From assembly GCA_903231505.1 (NCBI GenBank), contig CAFBRK010000039.1, positions 1 through 64,000 of the forward strand: 64,000 nt of DNA. The letters are read 5' to 3'. The position numbers and the translations under genes are program-made. The DNA comes from Olavius algarvensis associated proteobacterium Delta 3. GTDB lineage: Bacteria > Desulfobacterota > Desulfobacteria > Desulfobacterales > CAFBRK01. This document shows positions 9,580 through 16,230 of the stretch, piece by piece. The notes under the pieces are model-generated. The model was not told where the DNA came from and searched no databases. It saw only the letters and a program-made list of their open reading frames with translations. How positions within the stretch are numbered: position 1 is the stretch's first letter; each line of letters opens with the position of its first letter.

Positions 9580-9942
9580 TTTGCGTTTGCCGGTTTGCCC
9601 GCCTGCACTGAGCGAGCGTAGCGAGTCGTAGTGTTTGCCGTTTTGGCCGGTTTGCCGGTTGGCCCGTGTGTTCTCATGTCTCAGCCATCCTCTGCCCTCT
9701 GACCTCTGACCTCCGACATCTGTCTTCTGACCTCCGACATCTGACATCAGTCCTCTGCCCTCTGCCCTCTGACATCCGACATCTGACATCAGTCCTCTGT
9801 CCTCTGCCTTCTGACCTCCAACCTCCGACCTCCAACCTCCCACCCGCCATAGGCCGGCAAGCCCTGAGCCTCTCTACATCTTTCAGCCCTTCCAGCATCC
9901 AGCATCCAGCATCCAGAACCCAGCATCCAGAAACCAGATCCC
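9580..9942. repeat. Large composite short-unit repeat array between adk and tRNA-Arg
   Basis: Order: 8-nt GTTTGCCG/GTTTGGCC units (about 9586-9668, interrupted by a CTGAGCGAGCGTAGCGAGTC stretch), a joint GTGTGTTCTCATGTCTCAGCC (9666-9686), and about 22 heptamers of the CTCTGAC/CTCCGAC/ATCTGAC family (9690-9842). Then come a CCCGCC/GGCGGGCAAGCCCT-like palindrome (9843-9865), CTTTCAG units and CAGCATC heptamers (9892-9935). The array stops next to the tRNA-Arg -35 box. Confidence 0.88.
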
Positions 9943-9945
9943 TCC

Positions 9946-9974
9946 TTGACTTCCAACCCCGAATCATCTAATTT
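9946..9974 (+). promoter_or_regulatory. Promoter of tRNA-Arg
   Basis: TTGACT (9946-9951), 17-nt spacer, TAATTT (9969-9974), 18 nt before the tRNA 5' end. The heptamer array abuts the -35 box. Confidence 0.65.
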
Positions 9975-9992
9975 GTCGCATCCTGCAAATAT

Positions 9993-10068
9993 GCGCCTGT
10001 AGCTCAGGGGATAGAGCGTCAGCCTCCGGAGCTGAAAGCCGCTGGTTCGAATCCAGCCAGGCGTACCA
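9993..10068 (+). tRNA. tRNA-Arg (anticodon CCG), CCA encoded
   Basis: Cloverleaf read by eye. Acceptor GCGCCTG pairs with CAGGCGT, the D arm is GCTC...GAGC, the anticodon arm is TCAGC/GCTGA with loop CTCCGGA (anticodon 10026-10028), and the T arm is GCTGG TTCGAAT CCAGC. Discriminator A and CCA are encoded at 10065-10068. It decodes CGG. Its 3' part from the anticodon to CCA is duplicated at 11443-11485, marking it as an integration site. Confidence 0.96.
10026..10068 (+). mobile_element. attachment-site repeat, left copy (inside tRNA-Arg)
   Basis: 43 nt from the first anticodon base to the CCA end, identical to 11443-11485. Anticodon-to-3'-end identity blocks are the classic footprint of tyrosine recombinases that integrate at tRNA genes. 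Here the intact tRNA lies on the left side of the insert. Confidence 0.8.
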
Positions 10069-10076
10069 ATAATAAC

Positions 10077-10112
10077 AAGGGGTTGGAATAGATTTTCAAC
10101 CCCTTTATATTT
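10077..10112 (+). terminator. Terminator after tRNA-Arg (element-borne)
   Basis: AAGGGGTTG (10077-10085) pairs with CAACCCCTT (10097-10105) around an 11-nt loop, followed by TATATTTTG. It lies inside the inserted element, so it would replace the tRNA's original terminator, which I place at 11486-11533. Confidence 0.7.
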
Positions 10113-10200
10113 TGTAAATTCTCATTAAAGTGCCTGATTCGGTAATACCTGATGAATCATCGTTCGGACTGATCTTGACATACTGACTACCGATATTAGG

Positions 10201-10341
10201 CTATTTATTTAAGAACTTATAACCCACTTCAAATGCATCTTTTTCAAGTTTCAAGAAACCATCTGCACCAAACACTCTTTTCTGATTCTTCTGCGACCAA
10301 GGACCAAATAAGAACTTACCACTTTTGGTCGTTTTAGGTTC
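10201..10341 (-). pseudogene. Possible gene remnant (46-codon open stretch without a start)
   Basis: On the minus strand a stop-to-stop frame of 46 codons ends at 10201. It reads like ordinary protein (KFLFGPWSQKNQKRVFGADG and then FLKLEKDAFEVGYKFLNK). It has no ATG, GTG or TTG start at its head, so I read it as the tail of a decayed gene. In AT-rich DNA a chance frame of this length is quite possible. Confidence 0.25.
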
Positions 10342-10431
10342 TCATCCAACAAAAGCAGCTCTTTGATTTACATGAAATCGTCTTTTAATTCCTCTAAATG
10401 ACTGATTGAACATTTAGAAAGGAGGTACATC

Positions 10432-11265
10432 ATGCCTGTAACAGTAGGTACTGATAAGATATTCACTCACGAAACCTTAAGATCCGGGGTCGTTCGAGTG
10501 AGTTTTAATCTGCTAAATCTTTTCGAAGACCTCGGTATCAATGTCAACAACGATAAAATAAAAGAGCGACTGCAGCAGGCGGTTGGTGATGTAACAACTC
10601 ATTTTGCGTCGTTCAACTGCCCCCCTGATAAACATATACTACTTCCCGCTCCTCCAAAACCATCAGGTGAAGGCGAAGAACCAACGGAAGGGGGAGCGGG
10701 GGGGGCTGAAGAGATTCCGAGAATCAGGGTCGATAAATGCTGGAAGATGCACGTCATCGATGCTGGACTAAGTGGGCTGGTGGGCGAGATGACAATGTTT
10801 AAAGGCACATTCAGGGGGGCAGGCATGTACGACACTATTGGACCTGCCCCTACTATCAAAGTCTCGTTAAACACTGAATACGCCTTCTATTTAATGTATA
10901 CAGTCCACGCCTTTCTCGGAACAGTTGAAGCGACTTGGAATGAGAAGTCTGGGATGTGGGAGGTCAAGCCCAACCAAGATGAAGATAAACAGGTTGCGGT
11001 TAGCCCAGGTTGTCTCGTTTCTGAAGGACAGATTACATCAGAGTCCTGTGGTTTCGATACGGTTTCGGGAACACTAAAAGTGTTTGCCTCTATTCGAATC
11101 CTAATTGATGCATCGGCTGACTTGCAAATTGACTCTGATGGAATCGTGACAGACTTCAATGCCGATGCTCACATAGCTGCTCAGAGCGTAACAGCCCGAG
11201 GATATGTGGCGCGTTTGCCCTTTCTTCATACACCCTATGAATCGAAAAGATTAACAAGTACCTAA
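10432..11265 (+). CDS. Unrecognised 277-aa protein carried by the tRNA-Arg element
   Basis: I do not recognise this family. The ATG is preceded by AAAGGAGGTACATC, among the best ribosome-binding sites in the window. The product has no signal peptide or membrane segment. An N-terminal part with helical character (about 20-60) is followed by a flexible low-complexity linker rich in P, G and E (about 72-93). The longer C-terminal part (about 95-265) is beta-rich by eye, with alternating hydrophobic and polar residues and few lysine clusters. Cysteines are sparse. Codon choice is more AT-rich than in neighbouring genes, consistent with transfer. As the only intact gene of the element it is its presumed cargo; structural, toxin or defence roles are all speculation. 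Confidence 0.7.
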   Translation: MPVTVGTDKIFTHETLRSGVVRVSFNLLNLFEDLGINVNNDKIKERLQQAVGDVTTHFASFNCPPDKHILLPAPPKPSGEGEEPTEGGAGGAEEIPRIRVDKCWKMHVIDAGLSGLVGEMTMFKGTFRGAGMYDTIGPAPTIKVSLNTEYAFYLMYTVHAFLGTVEATWNEKSGMWEVKPNQDEDKQVAVSPGCLVSEGQITSESCGFDTVSGTLKVFASIRILIDASADLQIDSDGIVTDFNADAHIAAQSVTARGYVARLPFLHTPYESKRLTST

Positions 11266-11295
11266 TTAGGAAACATTCTGAAACCTGCCTAACGG

Positions 11296-11324
11296 GGCGC
11301 GGAATGCCAAATTTGTTCCGCGCC
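11296..11324. terminator. Hairpin after the element gene
   Basis: GGCGCGGAA (11296-11304) pairs perfectly with TTCCGCGCC (11316-11324) around an 11-nt loop, 30 nt past the stop of the 277-aa gene. There is no T run, so termination strength is uncertain. Confidence 0.5.
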
Positions 11325-11442
11325 TCATCCATTACCTGGGTACACCTATAATGCGGATTTCGGATATAATCGGGCACATTTCGGCGCGATCTGCGTTTGT
11401 AAGCGCATAATATCCTGAAATTATTTCATCTGCAAGAGAACA

Positions 11443-11485
11443 CCGGAGCTGAAAGCCGCTGGTTCGAATCCAGCCAGGCGTACCA
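11443..11485 (+). mobile_element. attachment-site repeat, right copy (3' tRNA-Arg fragment)
   Basis: Exact 43-nt copy of the tRNA-Arg anticodon-to-CCA segment. The preceding bases (ATTATTTCATCTGCAAGAGA) do not resemble a tRNA 5' half, so it is a fragment and not a second tRNA gene. It marks the right boundary of the inserted element. Confidence 0.85.
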
Positions 11486-11533
11486 GTAAACACCAATGGG
11501 GTCGCCGGTATTGGCGACCCCATTGGTGTTTAC
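11486..11533. terminator. Perfect 21-bp hairpin, probable original tRNA-Arg terminator
   Basis: The two 21-nt arms 11486-11506 and 11513-11533 are perfectly complementary around the 6-nt loop GGTATT. It begins on the base right after the right attachment copy, just where the tRNA's own terminator would lie before integration. There is no long T run. Confidence 0.6.
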
Positions 11534-11668
11534 CGGGATGTACGATACATGCCCCCGAAGCCGTGTCCCGATCCGGCCGAACCGTGGGGACCGGATAGAA
11601 CCGGTCGGCGGGGCGGCAGTGAAAAACCGCGCCGTTGCGGGTAAATACCGGAAGGTTCAACCTCGGTT

Positions 11669-11824
11669 CTATTCGTCTTGGTATTCGCCGGCCGCCTCTT
11701 CCAGGATATCCTCGATGGACACCCCCAGATCGCTCAGTTTCTGACCGAGTTCGGCGATCTCGTTGGCGATCCGATTCAGTTCCAGAAGCTTGTCTTCCGT
11801 CAAGATGTAGGCTCTGGGTTTCAT
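11669..11824 (-). CDS. Small acidic helical protein (51 aa), hypothetical
   Basis: Not recognised. ATG at 11824 with an AAGGGGGGCGGCCT ribosome-binding stretch; stop at 11669. The product starts MKPRAYILTEDKLLELNRIA, has heptad-spaced leucine and isoleucine residues through most of its length (a likely single amphipathic helix or coiled coil), and ends in an acidic tail. A 165-bp MITE-like element begins 13 nt upstream of the start, so its promoter probably lies inside or beyond that element. The ribosome-binding site and biased composition support a real gene, but it could also be a remnant. Confidence 0.6.
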   Translation of the reverse strand: MKPRAYILTEDKLLELNRIANEIAELGQKLSDLGVSIEDILEEAAGEYQDE

Positions 11825-11837
11825 AGGCCGCCCCCCT

Positions 11838-12002
11838 TAGAACCTATCTTAAAAACGCACCTAAGGACCCTTCGCGGCGCTGCGGGCCGGTGAAAAATGC
11901 TCACATACTACCGTGTATGCTCCCCTTTTCCCCGCCCCACGCTTTATCCGCCTCTGGCGGACTTGCGCTGAGCCCTGATCCACATTTTTTAGATAGGTTC
12001 TA
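11838..12002. mobile_element. 165-bp MITE-like element with 18-bp terminal inverted repeats
   Basis: Terminal repeats 11838-11855 (TAGAACCTATCTTAAAAA) and 11985-12002 (TTTTTTAGATAGGTTCTA) match in inverted orientation at 17 of 18 positions. The interior is GC-rich and non-coding, with a TCACATACTACCGTGTATGCTCC core and a CCGCCTCTGGCGGACTTGCG stretch like the dispersed palindrome. The flanks show no obvious target duplication. A 12-nt piece of the same end (GAACCTATCTTA) is at 16180-16191. Confidence 0.65.
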
Positions 12003-12060
12003 CAGATTTTTAATGGGTTTTCGTTTTAATTTAGCTTCTATCAATAGGAGTTTTGATCAT

Positions 12061-12107
12061 TCGAATTTCGAATTTGTTTCGATATTCGAGCTTCGAATTT
12101 CGAGTTT
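12061..12107. repeat. TTCGAAT-type heptamer array
   Basis: About six degenerate 7-nt units of the TTTCGAA/TTCGAGC type, 65 nt beyond the AsmA stop. A similar family is at 52500-52535 beyond the IHF gene. Confidence 0.6.
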
Positions 12108-12171
12108 AGAAATGTTTCGCCACATTCGCCTAAAATACGTCGCCATTGAGCATTTAATTTCTTGTTTAGGC

Positions 12172-14166
12172 TTAATTTCCGAAGGGGAGTCCTTTGAGCA
12201 CCCCCTTCACCTGCTCCTCCGCCGATTTGACGGCATCCTGCGAGCCGCCGGCAGCCCCTTTAACCACCTCCTCCACGGAGGCCCCGCTGCCGCCGGTTAG
12301 CATTCCCGCGAGATCCGGCGCGAATTTCGGATTGTCAAATGTGCCGCTGACCAGCACCGGGACGGTAATGCCGCTTCGATCCTGGGTATCGCCCTGCCCT
12401 TTGATGGAGCCCACGATTTTCGGCTCGACCCGCATATCGAGAACCTCTGAGACCAGGTTTGCGGTCCCTGCGGCTTTTACGCGGACAAAGGGTGACAGCA
12501 GTTTCGCGCTTGCGGTTTTCACGACGCCCTGTTGAATACTGAAGGGAATATTCAGTTCGGCGAAGTCGGTCCGGGGTCTGGTGCCGCCCTGTGTTTCCAA
12601 TCCGAAAGCGGACTTGACGTTCCGGGCCATGGATGCCAGATCGATCCCCTTGATCGCGCCGTCCTTAAACAGAAGCAGGCCTTCACCGCCAAGGGTCTTG
12701 TTGATGGTTTCCGGATCATCGCCTCTCATGGACAGCTCCAGGCGGGCTTCCGTGGCCCCTTCCAGAACGTCCTTGTTCAGGACATCCTTCATCAGCGGGT
12801 TGATTTGAACCTCTTTCATTGACAGCCTCATGTCGGTTTTGGGTGTGTCGGTGACCACATTGATTATCGCGCGTCCGTCGACGTCACCCTGGTACATGGC
12901 CATGGCCGGAGACACCTGGATCAGGCCGCCTTTGGCCTTTACCGTCAGCCGCACCTTTTCCATTCTCGCCTTGGCGGCCTTGAGCTTGCCGATTTTCATC
13001 TCACCATCCAGAAGCAACCTGCGCAGCGGCGTGTAGTCTGTCTTGGTCTTCTTGCCGGCAGCGGCGGTTTGTTTTGGAGACTTGCCCTCTGGGCCGGATT
13101 CATCGCCGGGTGGCAGATAGCGATCCGCATCTATAGCGTCTATTTCCGTTTTGAACCACAGTTCCGGGCGGGAAAACTCCTTGGCATTGGCCGTCAGGGT
13201 CATTGTGGAATCGTCCAGGATCAGGGTACCGTTCTGGATGGCGACCTGTTCCGGAGTTCCCTTGATTTGGGCTTTGAAAGCAACCCGGGTCAACACGTTC
13301 GGGTCGGCGGTTTGGATCGGCAACGATTGCCCGAGTGCCGCCAATAGCTTACGGGGAGAGAACTCGGGTACATCCACGGCCAGATTAAAGCGCGGGTTGG
13401 CAGCCAGATTTTCCACCTGCCCTTTCAGCCCGAGCTGCAATTGACCCAACGCCTTTATGACAAGATCTATCGGCAATATTCCCTTTCCGGCGTCTCCGCT
13501 GAATGGGCCGACACTGCCTTCCGCCGATACGGGTTTGTTGTCGACACGTGCTGAAAATGACAGCGGGACCGGCCGATCCAGGGATACGTCCCGGATAACC
13601 AGTTGGAGATCCTGAATTTCATTACGGGTGCCGGCCGCATCATCGCGCCAGAGGAACATGCCGTCGGTTACCGCCAGTTCGCCCACGGTGAGACTTTTCA
13701 CGGGAAGCCCGGCCTCCGGCGTCTTGCCGGTCTCTGTCTGCTGTGAAGGGGCCTTGTCCGGCGCCGATGTGCCGAGCCCCTCCCAATTGCCCCTGCCTTT
13801 TTTGTTTTTAATCAGGACGATTCGGGGCTTTTTCACAACGAACCGGTTTACCTGGATGTCCTTTGAAATCAGGGGGAGGAGTTTGACCCGGACTTCAAAC
13901 CCACTGATACGGATCATGTCTGTCTCATCAAATCCGTCGGGGTTGCCTAAACTCAGGTCCGAAAGGGAGAAGCCGGCCCACGGAAATAACGAGAGCTGCA
14001 GATCTCCGCCGATGGCAAAGGGGCGTCCCGTCGCCTCGGACACAAACGTTTCAATTCTGGGCTTATGTTTGTTGACGTCGATAAACATGGGGATCAGAAC
14101 CAAGGCCGCCACCAGCAAAACGACCAGTCCCCCGCCGATGATCAGAATCCACTTTACGGCTTTCAT
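12172..14166 (-). CDS. AsmA family protein
   Basis: Large envelope protein of the AsmA/TamB-like group, anchored in the inner membrane with its body in the periplasm; the group is linked to outer-membrane lipid and protein homeostasis. 664 aa. An N-terminal membrane anchor (about 5-27, WILIIGGGLVVLLVAALVLI) is followed by the conserved AsmA start region (IETFVSEATGRPFAIGGDL, then a SLFPWAGFSLSDLSLGNPDGF-like stretch). Long beta-rich repeats run through the middle. The C-terminal AsmA_2-type region (TEARLELSMRGDDPETI, then GEGLLLFKDGAIKGIDLA) precedes a short glycine/alanine-rich tail. GGAG ribosome-binding site 7 nt before the ATG. It is divergent from the ClpX-like gene. Confidence 0.9.
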   Translation of the reverse strand: MKAVKWILIIGGGLVVLLVAALVLIPMFIDVNKHKPRIETFVSEATGRPFAIGGDLQLSLFPWAGFSLSDLSLGNPDGFDETDMIRISGFEVRVKLLPLISKDIQVNRFVVKKPRIVLIKNKKGRGNWEGLGTSAPDKAPSQQTETGKTPEAGLPVKSLTVGELAVTDGMFLWRDDAAGTRNEIQDLQLVIRDVSLDRPVPLSFSARVDNKPVSAEGSVGPFSGDAGKGILPIDLVIKALGQLQLGLKGQVENLAANPRFNLAVDVPEFSPRKLLAALGQSLPIQTADPNVLTRVAFKAQIKGTPEQVAIQNGTLILDDSTMTLTANAKEFSRPELWFKTEIDAIDADRYLPPGDESGPEGKSPKQTAAAGKKTKTDYTPLRRLLLDGEMKIGKLKAAKARMEKVRLTVKAKGGLIQVSPAMAMYQGDVDGRAIINVVTDTPKTDMRLSMKEVQINPLMKDVLNKDVLEGATEARLELSMRGDDPETINKTLGGEGLLLFKDGAIKGIDLASMARNVKSAFGLETQGGTRPRTDFAELNIPFSIQQGVVKTASAKLLSPFVRVKAAGTANLVSEVLDMRVEPKIVGSIKGQGDTQDRSGITVPVLVSGTFDNPKFAPDLAGMLTGGSGASVEEVVKGAAGGSQDAVKSAEEQVKGVLKGLPFGN

Positions 14167-14385
14167 GGGATTTCTCCGCTGTTTTATAGGTTGAACAATC
14201 CGTCCATAATTTTAAGAAAATGGTGCAGCGATGGGTAATAAAGTAAAAAGGATTGTGCTGCGTGTCTATCACGTTCAATGAATTACATGTTTGCTCCATC
14301 AAGGTTCCGATGGATGAGCCGAAAAGTAACACCAACTCCGTCCCGAATCAAGCGCACACATGGCCGGGATAACGGGGTGCCCAGG

Positions 14386-14414
14386 TTGCATTCACGGGTG
14401 CCTGTGATTATACT
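14386..14414 (+). promoter_or_regulatory. Promoter of the ClpX-like gene, predicting a (nearly) leaderless mRNA
   Basis: TTGCAT (14386-14391), 17-nt spacer, TATACT (14409-14414). Normal initiation 6-7 nt downstream would start the transcript near 14421, three bases before the ATG at 14424. No Shine-Dalgarno sequence is present. Confidence 0.6.
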
Positions 14415-14423
14415 GAACGTGCC

Positions 14424-16172
14424 ATGGGCGAGAAGATACCAAACTTGAAAGAACTGGAAAAAGAGATCAGCGATTTCCTTTCGAAGAAATTTGGCAACAA
14501 TGTCCAGATTGTCTCTCCGGTCGTCCTTCCCCAGGAAAGTGCCGAAGATACGGAACCGTCGCAACGACACGCGGGTCAGCACGTGAATTTCAACCTCCGA
14601 CCGGAGGAACTCGTCGCCTACCTGGATCGGTACATGATAAAACAGGACAACGCCAAGGCAATCCTTTCCACAAAGATCTGCACTCATTTCAACAGGATAA
14701 AGCATCTCCAGACATCCCCGGAAACAATTCCGGAACTGGTCGGCAGCATCAAGAACAACGTCCTGATGATCGGCCCGACAGGGGTTGGAAAAACCTACAT
14801 GGTGAAATTGATTGCCAGGAAAATCGGTGTGCCGTTTGTCAAGGGAGATGCCACAAAGTTCAGCGAAACCGGATACGTGGGGGGCGATGTCGAAGACCTG
14901 GTTCGGGATCTGGTGCGGGAGGCAAATGGCGACATCGAACTGGCCCAGTACGGGATCATTTACATCGATGAAATCGATAAGATTGCCTCGAGCCGCAATC
15001 TGATCGGGGCAGACGTCTCGCGAACGGGTGTTCAACGCGCCTTGTTGAAACCTCTTGAGGAAACCGAAGTCGATATGAAGGTCCCACACGATCCCATATC
15101 CATGATCCAGGAGATCGAGCGATTTCGAAAGACCGGAAAACGGGAGAGCCAGACGGTCAACACCAAGAATATCCTGTTCATCGTCAGCGGCGCATTTTCC
15201 GAACTGGTGCCCATCATCAAGAAGCGTATCACAGACCAGGGAATCGGTTTCGGGGCGAGTCTTCGAAAGCCGGATGACGATTCGAGAATTTTTCAGCAGG
15301 TCCGATCCGAGGACCTGATCGAATTCGGGTTCGAATCCGAATTTGTCGGGCGACTGCCGGTTCGATCCGTATTCGAGCGCCTGACGGTGGATGATCTCTT
15401 TGAAATCCTTCAAAATCCCAACAATCCGATCATTTTGGGGAAAAAGCTCGATTTTGCCGCTTATGGCATCGATATCAAGTTTTCAGAAGACGCCCTGCGG
15501 ACCCTGGCCAAGGATGCGTTCGATGAAAATACAGGAGCCCGGGGGTTGGTCAGCGCCGTGGAAAACGCCCTGCTGCCGTTTGAAAAGAAACTGCCGTCCA
15601 CCAACATCGGCAGGTTTGCGGTCACCAAAGAGGTAATCGAACATCCGAAAAAAAGCCTCCGTGATCTCATAAAGACAGGTGGAAAGACGCGCGCCTTCGA
15701 ACAGCTGGCCCAGGAAGAGCGGAAGGTTATTGCGGCTTATGTCTCGTCCAATTCGTATAACTACGGCGATCGATACGGTCTCGTGATAACACCGTCCAGA
15801 ATCCGGCTCATCGCCGCATATTATTCCCTGAATGTAATGGATCTGGGCAAGGTGATCGAGACGATCAAAGAGTTTTACGATGAAGTAAAGGCCCTGGAGC
15901 TGCAATTCTACAAAAGACACGACATCAACATCGTCCTCGAGGACGACGCGGTTGATTTTATTATCGAACAGCGCATCAACAAGCGCGCGACACTGACAGG
16001 GATCGGCGATCAACTGTCTTCCATGTTCGAACACGGCCTCAAGCTGATCCGGGAGAAAACCGGCCGGAATCGTTTTTTTATAACCAGAGAGGCGATGCTG
16101 GATCCGGAAGAGTTCATCAGCAGTTTCTTAAAAGGCGACCTTCAGAAAGATCCGAAGCCCTCTTCCGATTAG
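14424..16172 (+). CDS. ClpX-like AAA+ ATPase (no N-terminal zinc finger, extended C-terminus)
   Basis: 582 aa against about 420 for ClpX. The four-cysteine zinc-binding domain of ClpX is missing. Instead there is a charged helical start (about 1-50), then the ClpX-like N-terminal AAA region (LRPEELVAYLDRYMIKQDNA, about 58-77). Walker A GPTGVGKT is at 117-124, the GYVG pore loop with GGDVEDLV at 150-160, and Walker B IIYIDEIDK at 178-186. A ClpX/HslU-type second AAA subdomain follows. Residues from about 430 on (IAAYVSSNSYNYGDRYGLVI and beyond) form an additional helical domain outside ClpX. I cannot see an IGF-type ClpP-docking loop. It probably unfolds proteins or remodels complexes; substrate unknown. 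Its promoter seems to lie directly at the start codon. Confidence 0.8.
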   Translation: MGEKIPNLKELEKEISDFLSKKFGNNVQIVSPVVLPQESAEDTEPSQRHAGQHVNFNLRPEELVAYLDRYMIKQDNAKAILSTKICTHFNRIKHLQTSPETIPELVGSIKNNVLMIGPTGVGKTYMVKLIARKIGVPFVKGDATKFSETGYVGGDVEDLVRDLVREANGDIELAQYGIIYIDEIDKIASSRNLIGADVSRTGVQRALLKPLEETEVDMKVPHDPISMIQEIERFRKTGKRESQTVNTKNILFIVSGAFSELVPIIKKRITDQGIGFGASLRKPDDDSRIFQQVRSEDLIEFGFESEFVGRLPVRSVFERLTVDDLFEILQNPNNPIILGKKLDFAAYGIDIKFSEDALRTLAKDAFDENTGARGLVSAVENALLPFEKKLPSTNIGRFAVTKEVIEHPKKSLRDLIKTGGKTRAFEQLAQEERKVIAAYVSSNSYNYGDRYGLVITPSRIRLIAAYYSLNVMDLGKVIETIKEFYDEVKALELQFYKRHDINIVLEDDAVDFIIEQRINKRATLTGIGDQLSSMFEHGLKLIREKTGRNRFFITREAMLDPEEFISSFLKGDLQKDPKPSSD

Positions 16173-16230
16173 ACATCGTGAACCTATCTTACTTCGCACG
16201 GCGTATGCCGCTGGAAAGGTTTTCTTTTTT

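Larger units (their letters stand above)
10026..11485. mobile_element. Small tRNA-Arg integrated element (1417 bp between repeats)
   Basis: The 43-nt direct repeats at 10026-10068 and 11443-11485 bracket an insert visibly AT-richer than its surroundings. It holds a terminator-like hairpin directly after the tRNA, a possible minus-strand gene remnant (10201-10341), one 277-aa unrecognised gene with a perfect ribosome-binding site, and a second hairpin (11296-11324). No integrase, excisionase or replication gene is visible, so this is either a remnant or a non-autonomous element. The footprint is seen directly; mobility is inferred. Confidence 0.75.

Noticed and set aside
9690..9842. CRISPR array
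   Set aside because: Units are 7 nt with no spacers and no 25-40-nt conserved repeat; no cas genes are in the window.
9674..9967. Open frames of about 100 codons within the repeat arrays on both strands (also near 6492-6842, 9418-9843, 20023-20280)
   Set aside because: They encode the tandem units themselves (for example GGWRSEGRGQ-type repeats), have no ribosome-binding site, and exist because 7-nt units cycle through all frames.
10069..11442. Integrase gene in the tRNA element
   Set aside because: No frame shows the R...HxxR...Y pattern or a serine-recombinase start; only the 277-aa gene is intact.
11443..11485. Second tRNA-Arg gene
   Set aside because: Only the 3' part from the anticodon onward is present; there is no 5' acceptor or D arm upstream.
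14283..15413. 376-codon frame antisense to the ClpX-like gene
   Set aside because: It is the mirror of a well-supported AAA+ gene and shows no family motif or start signal.
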